Shown here piece by piece: positions 11,003 through 26,230 of a stretch of DNA of 64,000 bases. The notes beneath the pieces were generated by a model. That model was not told the DNA's origin. It did not search any database and worked only from the letters and a program-made list of their open reading frames with translations. Source of the DNA: Brachionus plicatilis. Its lineage: Eukaryota > Rotifera > Eurotatoria > Ploima > Brachionidae. The position numbers and the translations under genes are program-made. Every line of letters starts with the position of its first letter. Within the stretch, counting starts at the first letter, position 1. The stretch lies in assembly GCA_010279815.1 (NCBI GenBank), contig QEOQ01000544.1, forward strand, positions 1 through 64,000, read 5' to 3'.

Positions 11003-11048
11003 AGTCAAAAATCAATCATGCCATAACAACCATGATTGATTTTTGACT
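11003..11048. other. Perfect 18-bp inverted repeat (hairpin)
   Basis: AGTCAAAAATCAATCATG at 11003-11020 is followed by a 10-nt loop and its exact complement at 11031-11048. A perfect 18-bp stem is unusual even in AT-rich DNA. It could be a cruciform, a structured transcript or the remains of a tiny fold-back element. Confidence 0.8.
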
Positions 11049-11601
11049 TGATATCTTCGGTTGAAGAACTGGATTTGATTGATAAAAAAAAATTGTTAAT
11101 ATTCTACATGAATTAAATGTAAAATAAGAAGATATAAGACTTAAAGCTGCAAAGAGCTATGAGAAAGAAGCTTTAGAATGTTTAAAAAAAATTAAAAAAA
11201 AAAAGAAAATAAATTTAAATATTAAATTCTTTTATTTAATATAAAAGAATAAAGAATATAATGTTAAGCTACTTTAGAAGTGAAACTTTTTTCAATAATC
11301 CAAATTGGTTACTTAGTTTCGGAAAAAAAATTTATTTGCCGAAAATTCTTTAAAATATTTTTTATTAAAATAAAAAAAAAATTTCGGACTTAAAAAGATT
11401 AAAACATTCAAATCTTTTAAATCTCTGAAGTCATATATCTTACCTTCCTTATTAGTGATTCATTTCATTTTTCTGTATTTACTTATTACTAAACTATTTT
11501 ACTTAACCTTGTTACCTAGCAACAGTATTTATTAAAGTTCTAAATTATTTTTTTAATTTTTTTTTCTGTTACCAAAATAAATTACGGTATATGTTTAGAT
11601 C

Positions 11602-11604
<3 letters not shown>

Positions 11605-11645
<41 letters not shown>
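11605..11645. repeat. 41-nt T homopolymer
   Basis: An uninterrupted run of T. Read on the minus strand this is a poly(A) run and could be the tail of a retroposed copy, but no coding sequence abuts it. Length is likely variable and subject to sequencing error. Confidence 0.9.
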
Positions 11646-11647
<2 letters not shown>

Positions 11648-11864
11648 TATCTTATTGAGAATAGTAAATATTATTTATTTTTGATATTTATGTATGACAT
11701 AAGGAAAAACGATAGCATGGATAAACAGTCATTAATCAACAGTTTTATTATTCTACTGAGAGGATAAATTTTCGCTTTAATAAATTATTAACAAAGCAAA
11801 ATTAAGTCAATTTATTTGGTTTTGATTTAATAAATTATATATAATAAGTTTTAGTTTACTGCAA

Positions 11865-11935
11865 AAGCTCATTTATAGGCTAGGTACTTACTGTACCGCA
11901 TTTATGCAGCAGTTTATACTACTACTACTAAGTTT
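11865..11935 (+). mobile_element. Possible LINE 3' tail with (ACT)n end
   Basis: The words TATAGGCTAGGTACTTACTG and GCAGCAGTTTAT lead into ACTACTACTACTA. A related arrangement near 59.4 kb (TATAGCTGGACGTTACTACG, GCAGTATT, then ACTACTACT...) ends the same way. Two copies with a shared lead-in and the same triplet tail suggest the 3' end of a non-LTR element. Confidence 0.4.
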
Positions 11936-12124
11936 TTGTATCTTTCAAATAAATCAAATTTTTAATTTATTTAAAAAAAGGCCTTAATCAGTTTTTGTAA
12001 TTTTATAAATTTTGTAATAGTTGATAAAAAAATTTAGATAAAATTTAAAATCTTGAAATTTCTAAAAATATAATTAACTTTAAAAATTTAATGATAAATA
12101 AATAATATTAAATTTTAAATAAGA

Positions 12125-15100
12125 ATGAATAGAAATAGTCTTTATGACTCATTCGAGGATTTCAAAGCTGCATTTATATTTGTAAATGAATCATCAAAAG
12201 GATTTTTGAGATCTTCAAGTGAACTTTTAAAAGGTATTTTTTTGGGTCATTTAAACTAATTTTTAAAAAAAAAATTTATTCTTTAAGCTTTACAACAATG
12301 CGGAAGAAACCCAAATAGGAAAATTATTGAAAAATATTGGAATCAAAACAACTGTAAAAATTAAAATATTGATGAAGATTTAAGCATTTTTTGATCATAA
12401 ATATTTCTATGTCTAAAATCAACTATTTTAAGATATCGATATAGATGAGTTTTGTAAAATTGCTTCCCGAGAAAAAAACACAACTGAAGATGATCTAATT
12501 TCAGCTTTTAGAATGATTGATTCAGGTTCAGATGGTTTAATAAGATTGAAAGAATTCATCGACATTTTTGGCAATGTACCTCATGTTCTCACTATTATTA
12601 TATAAAATGAATTAAAAAATTTAAAGGAAGGAGATGAGCTACACAAAGATGAAATTAGACAATTATTAAAAGATGTTGATATTGATAAAAATGAAGAATT
12701 AAACTTTAAAGAAGTAGTATTTAAAATGCTTATATTTTATTAGATATAAAAAATCGAAAAAAAGTTTGTAGATTTGGTAATGAATACAATTGCAAAAGCA
12801 AAAAAAAATGCAAACAAAAAAATGAAAATGATCAGTAATCTTTATTCTATCAAAAATAGCCATTTTTATTTATCCGTTCAATTCAGCTCTAAAAGAAAAG
12901 GATGCTAAATTTTCAGTTCGTGATGAACGTTCTTTCTCGGCCCTTTCAATAGATGATTATGAAAATGAAATTGTTTACAAAAATGAAAAAAAAAAGATGA
13001 AAAATATGTTTAAACCAAATGATAGAAGAAATGTCGAAAATGATTATGCTGGAGAAAAGAGTAACATTAAAATTTTATTCCTAACATACTTTTATTCCAA
13101 ATTTTAAGTCGATTCACAATTTTTTTTAATTTAAGTCTTCTGATTTGACAATTCCATGTAACAATTCTTATTAATGCAGTATATCATATTAAAAAATAAG
13201 GCATCGATCTAAGTAAATTGAAAAATCATCACAATAGTTTAGAATTTATATCCGAGATTAAATTTTAAAAATCCTTTTTTTTAATACATAAAAATCCGAA
13301 AGTTAAAATTATTATTTTCACTTATATTGTATTAATATATATTGTCACACGAATAAAAATTAAAATTCAATTTTAATATGTATAAAAGTAATTTATTAAA
13401 TATTTAATTAACTAGGAATTAAAGCATTCTGAATTTTGGAACAAACAAAAATAATAAAAATATGAAAATTTAGCACCTAATTATAGACTCCGTAAAGATT
13501 AAAAAAAATTAAGACATTAGAATTTATGAAAATTACTTTGCAAAGTGTTCTTAAATTCAAAAGGACTAAACTGCTAAAATTTCCTTGAATAACCAATAAT
13601 TTAATTTTAATTTCAAATTTTTTAAAGATTCTAAAATGGAAAACGAATTTGAATTTAGAATAAACGAAAATTTAGTAAACGAAAAAAAACTTCTATTGCC
13701 TAAAAACTATAAGAAATGGTTCTCGAAATCAACAAAAGGAGGCTTTTATTTTAATCAAAACATTAATGGAATAATTGCAAATTCTTTTGCTCTCGATCTA
13801 AAGCATAAATCAACTTTATTTTTTACAATTGAAGAGTTCAAAACTAAATTACATTCAAGTAATTTAAAATAAAATTGACTCGTTTTCTAAATGATTATAA
13901 TAAACATTTTCATTGTAAGTTTATGAATTAGAAAATATGGACGTATCAATACTTGTCATTAAAGATGATGAAATTTTGTCAGTTAAAAGCTTCACTGAAA
14001 CAAAAATAGAAAATGTAAAATTTTTAAAAATTTCAGGAAATTAAATCAAGCTTTTCAAAAAAAAATCCAATAAAGTTAAATGCACCATTACACTAATTAT
14101 ATTTCATTGAATCGGAATTTCTTCAAATTCTTAAATTAATTTAATATCTTTTTTTAAACATTTTCAATGATAGTTTAATTTAAGAATAAGACTGACTAAC
14201 TCAATACTATCGCTTTATTGCCAATAAATAAAATAAATTACTATATTTAAATCTAATTCGAATCGATTACAATAAGATCTTTCTTTCTATATTTTATCTT
14301 TATTTTTTGTTTTCTTTACACAAAATATATTCTTTTAAATTTGAAAATATTTAACTGTTTTCGCTAATAATTTTTCCACTCATTTAATTTGAATATAAAC
14401 TGTTCGTTTTCGTAGAAATGCTGTGCCAAAGTGGATTTAGCTTCAGGACGATATTTTTTATTCCCATTTACTACCGGATGTCATTTAAAAAAGCGTCAAA
14501 GTGATTACACACGAACGAAAGTTGAATTGTTTAAACAAGATCTAAAAGGCAAAATGTCATTATCTAAAAAATTCAGGTAAAAAATAGTTTTAATAATAAA
14601 AAAAGAGCGTTAAAAATAATAAAGTGTTTCTGATTAAATCAAATATTATTAAAATTTAAAATAACACTAAAGTTCAACTCAAATTTATGGAAAAATTTAT
14701 ACCCTCAACTTATTTTTTTAATTTTTAAAATTGAAAAATAATATACATTAATTGATAGGAATATATATTTCAAGTAAATTATCAAAACTAGTAAATTTAT
14801 AAAGTTCCTGGTCCAACAGGAAATTATTTTTTTTATTTTTTCTTTATTTTGTTATTTAGTAAATCACTAAAACTAAAACTAAAACCGTTTCTAACATTTG
14901 AAAAGCTGGATATTTCTAAGACAATTATTATTCAATATCACCTTAATTTGAACTACCACGTTTCATTGAAAACTTTTTTATCGAAATCATAAATCGAATA
15001 TTTTTCACAGAAAAGTAAGCATTGAGACTGTATTCATAGAAAAATTTAGATGGTGAATTTTGAATATTGGTTTGGAGATCTAAAATACAGATTTTAGACA

Positions 15101-16487
15101 AGTACCAAATAGTCTCCTTCAGATTAAAGAAATAATCAAAAAAAAATTAAAATAAAATTCTAATTTAAATTTAAAGAAAATTAAAATAAAAGTATAATTA
15201 GCTAAAATATAATAGAAAAGATAATTGAAATAGAAAATTGAGAAAGAACCGGCTTTTAACTGTTCAATATGAAAGAGCTTAAACAATCATAATTAAATTA
15301 TTTTAAATATATAACACAACACAATTAGTATTAATGTTTATTTTTTGAGAGAATGGTATCAATATTAGATAATAATTTTGATTAATTAAACTTTTAATTT
15401 ATTCAATTGTATTTGAATTTTATTACGATCTTTTACTCTTTTTTATTTTTTTTATGCTAACATCGCCTTTTTATGGTACCAATTTAAATATATAATAATA
15501 ATAATATTTGATTTAATCGCTACAGTGAATACAAAAATAGAATATTAGTCGATTTAATTTTTTTCTAAATCAGAGACGCATTAGATGTAGTTTTTGATTT
15601 GGTTGATTTAGATTCAAATGGAAAGCTAAGTCAAGATGAATTCAATCTATACAGCTTTATTACATCAAATGAAGACATTCCAGATAATGAATGGAAATTC
15701 CTTGGTGGTATAAACTCTTAATATAATTAATTTACCTTGTTAATTAGTATTAGCATAAAAACAATATTTGAAATGTTTCTCAAAAGTTTTTGGGATTAGC
15801 AAGGAAAAAAGTATAAAATTTCATGTAGATATTAATATTTAATAGAACTGGTAGGATTGAAAAAAAATGAGCTAACAAAAGAATCATTCATAGAATTACA
15901 TGTGATTGAGGCTAATCGTGAAGACACAGATTTAACTGATATCATGAGTCGTTTAACTAATCTCGGATTCAATAAATCGTTGACTATTGATCAAGTATTT
16001 TTGTCAAAAATTAGTAACAATAAAAAATAAAATCAATTATTTTAAAAGAGTTGTTCTTTTGTCATTAATATTTATAGTGAGAAGAGTGATTTTCAAATAT
16101 TATTAAGTGAAATATACGAAATTAGAACATCTGAAGCATTCTTAAAGCAGATCTTGGCATCAAAAGTACTTTTTAATGATTTGAATTTAAAAATACAAGT
16201 TTTTAATTTTTTAGAGCATATCACATTCAATAAAAGATGCACCAAATGTGAATCTATTAGTTTACCACAATGATTTTTGGTCAGCAATTCTTATTCAAAA
16301 CAACTCAAAAGAGTATTATAAACTTGAAATAAATTGTTCTAAAAGTGAAAATTGTATATCAAATACAAATGATTTAATTAGAATAATTAAAGTAAAACCA
16401 AACAAAATCAAAATTGCAATGTTTTTTACCAAATCTAACCCAGAAAGGGAGTTAAAAATTCGTTTCAAATCAACAATTATCAATTAG
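12125..16487 (+). CDS. EFCAB7: EFCAB7 orthologue, EF-hand ciliary-base protein, 598 aa
   Basis: In vertebrates EFCAB7 works with IQCE to tether the EVC-EVC2 complex at the cilium base for Hedgehog signalling. Exons: 12125-12233, 12288-12353, 12433-12575, 12627-12713, 12765-12834, 12887-13060, 13628-13858, 13932-14014, 14416-14576, 15574-15707, 15846-15994, 16049-16165, 16215-16487. All are GT-AG with consistent phases. Family blocks in order are ELLKALQQCGRNPNRK near the N-terminus, EF-hand loops at 88-99 (DSGSDGLIRLKE) and 124-135 (DIDKNEELNFKE, non-Gly at position 6), the KGGFYFNQNINGIIA block, FPFTTGCHLKKR, a canonical EF loop at 386-397 (DLDSNGKLSQDE), and GFNKSL joined to SCSFVINIYSEK. 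Human EFCAB7 is 629 aa, so this is essentially full length. The loop with G at position 3 and the one with E at position 6 may bind Ca2+ poorly. It is convergent with Su(H). Confidence 0.93.
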
Positions 16488-16552
16488 ATATTTTTTTATA
16501 ACATCGTTTATTTCTGAAAATTTAATTTTTTTTTTCCGATTAAAAATTAAAA

Positions 16553-16558
16553 AATAAA
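16553..16558 (+). promoter_or_regulatory. Candidate AATAAA poly(A) signal for EFCAB7
   Basis: An AATAAA hexamer lies 65 bp after the EFCAB7 stop codon, inside the 336-bp gap to the Su(H) stop. Composition makes such hexamers common, so only position supports it. Confidence 0.4.
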
Positions 16559-16698
16559 TTTATCAAATAAACTTTTTTTTTCAATAATATCTAAAATTCA
16601 TAATATCCGGAATTTAAAAGTTTATTATTTTCACTCTGGGCTGGACATTAATTTAGAAAATTTTGCATCATAAAAAGCTTCAAAATCTATAAAATCTT

Positions 16699-16704
16699 TT
16701 TATT
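16699..16704 (-). promoter_or_regulatory. Candidate AATAAA poly(A) signal for Su(H)
   Basis: TTTATT on the plus strand is AATAAA on the minus strand, 120 bp past the Su(H) stop. Another copy lies at 16621-16626. If either is used, the two 3' UTRs come close to overlapping. Confidence 0.35.
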
Positions 16705-16823
16705 AAAAGAAAAACGGAAAAAAAAATTAACAAAATATTGAATTGACAAATTCTAAATGAAATTCAAATTTAAATTTACAATTATATTGTATTATATTTT
16801 GTGTTGTATTTTAAAAATAAAAA

Positions 16824-19496
<2,673 letters not shown>

Positions 19497-20158
19497 TTGA
19501 TTATTTTTTCTTCCTCTTTTCTATTTTCTCTAATCTTTCTGAATCATATTCTAATAAATAAATTAATTTCAAAATTTGCAAACAATGTTTGGTTTATGTG
19601 AAGTGAACAATCAAATTTAAAATTGAAATCAAATTCGGAAAAGTTGGCTCGTGTTGGCAAAATAGAAACTTTAAAAAATAAAGACAAGCTCATGAAAATT
19701 AAATTAGTTAAATTTTCTTTTTCGAGTCTTATTACCATAAAGCAAAAAGACAACAATCGAAACGCAAGAGCTTTTAGTCAACAACAACGACGACAACAAA
19801 AAAGAGTAGGCTAAATGAGAACAAAAAAGTAAGATATTGGCAAGATTATATAAATGAATGAATGAATTAAAGAATTAGGAATGAAAAATAAATACAAGTC
19901 AAGATAAGAGAAAAATGGCTTAGACTTGTCGTACAACAGCAAATAACAAATGAAAACTCAAAATTTCAAATATCAAAAATCAATCTGAATTTATAAGTAG
20001 AAAAATATTAATATTAATACTTAAGAAATAAATCTGCTTTTTATTAGCCTTATCTTATTTAAAGTTGAAAGTAAAATCTTGAAAAAAAATAAAATAAAAC
20101 AACCTGAGATAATTAGCAGTTAATTAAAATAGGCGAACAAATGAAAATGAAAGTCTAT

Positions 20159-20226
20159 GAAACAAAAAAGAAACAAAAAAGAAACAAAAAAGAAACAAAA
20201 AAGAAACAAAAAAGAATCAAAAAAGA
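20159..20226. repeat. AAAAAAGAAAC 11-bp tandem repeat
   Basis: About six copies of an 11-bp unit (GAAACAAAAAA phase), the last with one change to GAATC. It lies about 0.7 kb upstream of the Su(H) start codon. Confidence 0.9.
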
Positions 20227-21284
20227 GAAAATATTTAAATAGAATGAGTTAGTGGTGTGGAGAATAAAGAAAACAAGGAGAAGGCGCGCGGTATCTGCAA
20301 GCAAAATCAAAGTAACAAGAAAATCTGACGAAACTACAAAAAAAACTATTATCTTAATCTAAATCTTGCATATATCTTGAGCAATTAAAATTGGTTGTTT
20401 TTTCAGCAAACACAACTAGAACTTAGCATGAGTACTTTAGTCCTGTATATTTGCTAAAAATATTATTGAACTTTTCACTTAGGATTTTTTCTTTCGTTTT
20501 TTTTTTAGATAATTAAAAATTATCATCTTTTTCTTATTAAAACAAAAAACATAATCTTGATGAAACAAATTTAGCCGACAAGTGAGTAAGTCTGTCAAAA
20601 ATTGAATTAGCATTTAAACAAAAAACAACAATGCAAATAATTGGCATCAAATTCTACATCGAAGTGCTGAAGTGATGCATCAGGCAGGCAACATTACTTG
20701 TGGTCAAAATTTAAGCAGCTTAAGTTTTACCAATAATAATAGTAATAATAATAATACTAAACAAATAACAATCCAGATAGTAATCTAGCATTATTGTGCT
20801 CTAGATGTTCATTGGCAGCAAAAAAATAAAAATAAATATGGCAAATGAATGAGGCATTTATTAAAAAATAATAAAAGAGTACTTTATTAGACTGATCATA
20901 GTTTTTGGCGTTTATTTTTAAAATGATTAACTTTGGAGATAAAATTGGATCGAAAACGCCATAACATAAGCAATTAATCGGTCGAACTTACAAAATTCAA
21001 TACTCCTGGTGCTAATCGATGATAAATCTTGTTTTTTTTTCCTTACAACAAAAAAATTTGATTCTAGATTAGAGCAAGAAAGTTCCTCTAAGATAATATT
21101 TGTGGTGTTTTATGTTAAATTTGAACCACATTTATATTATCGGTAGCAATCTTAATCGAGTTTATTTTTTTTTTTTTTAAATTTTTCTTTTTTGTGTTTA
21201 ACTCTTATCTAAATTTTGATGACTAACATAGAAAGAAAGTACCAAGTACTAAGTCTAAATTTTAAAGACCAATTTGAACGTGTG

Positions 21285-21315
21285 TAAGTATGTGTGTGTG
21301 TGTGTGTGCGTGTGC
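21285..21315. repeat. TG/GT microsatellite
   Basis: An imperfect GT dinucleotide run (GTGTGTGTGTGTG interrupted by GC) about 1.8 kb upstream of Su(H). Confidence 0.85.
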
Positions 21316-22275
21316 GTTCAAAAGCAGTTAGAAATTTTCTCACAATTTTATTGATAATAACTAAAAAAAATTTACTTGTTACTGATAAACGAACTTTAAA
21401 TAACGAACACCATTAAATAGAAAATTTAATGCTAGAATGAATGAATGAATTAATGAAAGAATAAAATAAAAGTATAATTTAATTTTTTTTTAAAATTATT
21501 CTCATATTTGTTAGATAATTTGATTATTATTTTTTCTCTGTAAAGTATCCAATAAAATTATGAATAAAAAAAAAGAAACAAACAGCTTTGTTTTAATTGG
21601 TGAAAAATTAATTTCGAAAAATAAGTGCTATAAAATATAAGTAAATAATATGAAAAATTTGAGCGAATTTCAACATCATAGCTCATTAAAATTTTCAAGT
21701 TATTTTTATTCTCATTTGAAGAACAAAAAAAAAAGCATTGCACAATTCTCAATAAACCAACTAATCGAATAAATAGAAATTTAGAATAAAAAACTGAGAA
21801 TAAGAAATTGAGAAAAATCCTATGGAAAAGAGTGGTGCGTAAACATAGTCGTTTTTGTTGCCTTTAGTCGGTATTTATTGTGATTGGCAAGTTTTTATTA
21901 TTTTTTTTGGTCATTTAAAAAATATTTAGCCACTTTTGTTGAGAATTTGATTAAGCATCTTTTATTTCACCTTTCTAATCCTATCTTGTATACTTTGTCT
22001 TGTTGTTTGTTCAATGCAAATATTGGAAAATTTCAAAAATTAGAACCGCTATTAATTTGGACCCGGTCCGTTGAGCTTAGCAATTGAATTAAGTGCTCAC
22101 GTACGACGTACTTGCAAATACAGTCAATACATCAACAATTCAATAAACAATACAATAAAAAATACAATCAACAAAACAAGTAGCTAAATGAATTCTATTT
22201 GTATGTTTTGAAACAAAAATTTCAAAGCACTCAAATAATCATTTTCAAGTTGTTATCAACAAAAACAAAAATAGA

Positions 22276-22327
22276 TCACTAGATAGATATATAGATAACT
22301 GAATGGATACATAGATAGATAGATAGG
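22276..22327. repeat. GATA/ATAG microsatellite
   Basis: Imperfect ATAG tetranucleotide repeats (GATAGATAGATAG at the right end) with interruptions. Confidence 0.8.
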
Positions 22328-22620
22328 GAATTGAAAATTCATTTTCAAAATAAAACAACTAAATTCGGCTTTTCTATTTCAAATAAGAAAATATAAGAAA
22401 ATATATAGACGCACAGATAAAAGTAAAACAAATAATGCTGGCCACTAAACAAAATGACCATGCTCAACACAATAAAGCAGATAAGACAATATGAAAACAG
22501 AATTAAACAAGAAGCCTCTTACTCTATCTAAATCCTTTTTTTTTCTCTTCTAGACTTAATCAACCGATTTTGTGCCAAGCAACAAAAATCAAGCTAAAAA
22601 AAAGACCATGATCAAGCCGG

Positions 22621-22665
22621 CGACACATTTGCACGTGTCGTCGTTTAGTCTAAGCATACTAAACG
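22621..22665. other. Two adjacent hairpins, one with an E-box
   Basis: CGACAC (22621-22626) pairs with GTGTCG (22635-22640) across an 8-nt loop. One base later CGTTTAGT (22642-22649) pairs perfectly with ACTAAACG (22658-22665), also across an 8-nt loop. The patch is GC-rich for this window and the first hairpin contains CACGTG. It lies 3.1 kb upstream of Su(H), so it could be regulatory DNA or a small structured RNA. Confidence 0.6.
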
Positions 22666-25600
22666 AAAAAAAAGTGTACCAAACGGAATTAAGCTAAAAC
22701 AATTTACAACTAGATGAAGATGTCAAAATGTTGATGTAGAAAAAAAGAAAATAACAAAAAAGAGACATTTTACATTTAACTAATCGCTAATCTATCGATT
22801 TCAAGTATTCACTAAGAAATTATTCAAACTTCAACTAGAACTATTAATTATTAAAAATCAATAAACCTAATTGTTGAAAGTTTTAATTTTTTGCACATGT
22901 ACAAAAGATCATGTCATTTCAATCATGTTCCAGCTTAATATACAAATTTCAATTAGTCTATTTAGCACTTTTTTATGTGCTTGAAAAATTCCAAAAAATA
23001 AAAAAAATCTTAGAAAAATCTTCCTCACTTATTCTTCTAGCCAAATAGGTATGTATTTTAATTGTTATATTCACTTAATTTAAGTCTTATTTGATCTACA
23101 TCAAGTGTGATAGAACAAACAACAAAGCAGACAAAATAAACAATCAAAAAATTATACCAACTTAACGTTTGCATACGACTCAGCTTTAAAAATCTTTCAA
23201 AGTTTAAAGTTAACACAGGTTTTATTCGTACAACAAAAATAACAACAAAAAAAATAAGGAAGCTATAACTGTTAGATAAACTTATCTTTTGACTAGACAC
23301 AAATCAAACTTTGCTGTACAAATCGGATGCAAACAATTCTATTAGACATTATTATTAAACATTCAAAGTCACTAAATATTTTATTTACCATGAAACAAAA
23401 AAAAGAAGAAGCTTCTTTAAGATGCGTTGAAAATATTTAATCTTAACAATTTTGTAAAAATTTAGTCAATTAAGACTTGAGAGTGAAGATTAAGATATGT
23501 ATATGTTTCGGTTTAGTTTAGTTTAAATCTGGAATCCACAAAAATTGCTTTATGCTAGAAATAGAATAAATTACCAAATTTGTACGTCTCACACAAAAGC
23601 ATGCCCAAGAAATATGACTGCAAACTCTATTAAATTAAATACTAGGATTCTGTCCCGTTTTTTTTCTTAAATATATTGAGAATTTCCATATTAAAGCTAA
23701 TAAGAAAAAAACAAAACGAAACAATTTTGTTAAAAGGTATCCCTGCATAAAAAGAAAAAAAATTTTGATATGATCTTTGTTTAACTATTTAAACTCTTTT
23801 TTAAATCTAATTTTTCTTTTATTTGTTTAAATAGAAATTTTATATGTTGGTTTCAGTAGTTTGGCTTTTTTTTTATTTCAAAAATTCTCTTTAAAATGCT
23901 TAGTGTTTCACTTAGAGACCTTAACATTACAATTTTCATGAAACCAACAAAAACTTTTTAGCTTAATAAATATGACTTTCTTACTTCAAAAATTAATAAT
24001 TTGCATTAATGATTCGATTTTAATTTCTACAATACAATTGAATTTTGCTAACCCGTTGAATTTTTGATTCTTTTGAAAATAAAATCATTAAAAAAAAATG
24101 ATAAATAGTTAATTTAAAGTTTCTTAATAGGAGAATGTTAATAAAAATTTAGAAGCCAAAACAGCACTCGAATCTCTCAGCAAGTTCGTTTGGAAAAAAA
24201 AAGAATCCTTTAAATATACCAGGTAAAAAAAAAGAAAGCTTGTGATGAATTCAATGTAAAATCTGAAAATAATATAACAAATTGAAACTTTAATTACAAA
24301 TATTTAATAAATAAAATTAAAAAAAAATCTAAATACATTACCAGTTTTGAAACTACGAGAAACTTGAAAAAAATGAACTGAAAAGAGACTGAGTTTTTTC
24401 TTTCAAATAAAAAATCTAATCATTATGAATACAAATTGATTTAAAACTTTTTTTCAAATATTTTATGAGTAAATAAAAATAGAAGAGAACGAGAACAAAA
24501 AAGAAACTTGAGGGAAAAGAAAATAGAGGATATATCAAAGACTTAATTACTTTTTATACTCTTTTCAACAAGTCTTTATTTTGGCAAATAAAAAATATTT
24601 AAATTTTAAAATTGTTAAAATTTAATTGTATTCTTTTTTTTCCATGTTATATTTTGTGCCACTGGATCAAATAAATGTATTCTTTAGCGTGTGTATTTAT
24701 CTTATTATCGTTTAGATTTCAAAAAGGATTTTATTCTTGATTGCTCTAATTTTTTATTTTTTATTTTGTTCAAGCTCAATTTTCGAATTTGGGCAAAAGA
24801 GAAAACAAATTCGACACAATTTATGCAAATTTTAGAAAAAATATCTTATTTGTCTGAATACCTTCAAATTTACTGTAAAAATAGATTTTAAGATTAAATA
24901 TTAATAAAAAAAATAAGTTTTTGAATATTTCAATTTTAATTAAAAGTGTATATTCTAAAAAAAAATTAATTCAATCAGTTTTGATACATTTTTTTTCTCG
25001 AGATAAGTACATTTAGATATATTACATTGAGATTATTTAGTTGAATTTTAATTTAAGCAAATAAGATTTTTTTTTGTCATATTTAGGTCTTGTCATAATT
25101 ATAGATTTAATTTATCAAATATAATTATTTAAATAACGAAGAATTTGAAAATTTAATCAAGTACACATTGTTTCTAAAAAAAATATTCTTATTAATTTGT
25201 TATCATTTTTAATTCTATTTTATCTCAAATATCTTAACTACAGCGAATTTTTTTATAAAATTATAATTTTAGAGAAATTTGAAAAATATAAGTTTACCGA
25301 TCTAATGGCACATGAACAAAATTCTGCAGTCTGGAAATAAAAATAATTATTTTAAACTAATTATTTACGGATAAAAGTAAATTTTGGCATTTTAAAGGAT
25401 GAAGTAAAATTTTAATTGAATTACAGAATTCAAAAATGATCAAATGTGCAATTTAATTTCACTGCAGAACCTATAGTTTTTAATAAAATAAATGGTGTAA
25501 GGTCAATATTAGACGTTTTATTTAAGTTTGAATTAAAAATTCGAACCAAAAAATCAATTCAAATAAAAGCTTAATTTAATTCCAGCCATATATATCATTC

Positions 25601-25960
25601 GGTTTAAAGCTTTGATAGCATGCAAATATTTAAAAGGAAGTATTGTACCAGTTTTTCAAAAACTTGTATCTATAAACAGATTGATAAATCATTTTACTAT
25701 TAAAAATAGCTTACTCTAATTTATAGCTTGTATTCATCCTCACGAATTTTTTGTTCAACACAAGAAACACCTTTCGATATTTTGAAAAATCTTATTTATT
25801 TTGTCTAGAAAAATAGTAAACCTATTCGGTAAAATTCTACATTTTGTTCCAATTTTGCTACACTTAAAATATGCAAAATAGCACTTACTTATGATGGGCT
25901 TGAATTTAAGAATATATTTAAGTAAATTTAGTATTTTACCGAGTAAATCTATCAATTTTC

Positions 25961-26230
25961 AAGATAATAATAATAATAAGGCTATTGATAAGGACGGAGT
26001 GCAAGGATTAGTTGCACTATAGTAGCTTCTACAATCAATTTTATTTTATTTTTTTAAATAGTTGTCAAGTTTATTTTTAAACCATTGATTGTTTCTTGTT
26101 CAACAACTTCTCTTGTTAAAATATTCCAAACATTTGCAATTCGGTTTGTAAAAATGTTAAATTTTTGACTGCAATTTATAACAAGTTGTTTTTCATGATT
26201 AAGACTTCCGGTGCTATACTGACTGGATAA
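25961..26230 (-). mobile_element. LINE 3' end with ORF2 C-terminal remnant
   Basis: A minus-strand frame ending at the stop at 26056-26058 includes FTNRIANVWNILTREVVEQ followed by ETINGLKINLTTI. The pattern F.NR..N.WN.L...VV....I..FK..L is the usual C-terminal signature of CR1/jockey-superfamily LINE ORF2 proteins. The 3' sequence then matches the copy at 10083-10232 and ends in a TTATTATTATTATT tail at 25965-25980. The 5' part is missing, as is typical of truncated LINE insertions. Confidence 0.75.

Larger units (their letters stand above)
19497..25960. other. 6.4-kb gene-free Su(H) upstream region
   Basis: No exon or recognised element was found. The region contains the Su(H) promoter side, several microsatellites and a twin hairpin, listed separately. 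Short open frames here (for example 21884-22087, 23058-23300 and 24691-24891) are AT-rich and show no family features. The absence of decayed transposons in its first 5 kb, unlike the rest of the window, could mean regulatory constraint (inference). Confidence 0.5.

Noticed and set aside
12714..12764. Apparent in-frame stops suggesting EFCAB7 is a pseudogene
   Set aside because: They fall in a 51-bp GT-AG intron; joining 12713 to 12765 restores the EF-hand helix NFKEFVDLVM in frame.
16018..16090. TATAG acceptor just before TGAGAAG as the start of EFCAB7 exon 12
   Set aside because: It breaks the frame; the acceptor ending at 16048 keeps phase and yields SCSFVINIYSEK, matching the family.
19544..19814. 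Overlapping opposite-strand frames just upstream of Su(H)
   Set aside because: No domain, codon or splice support; likely 5' flank or UTR.
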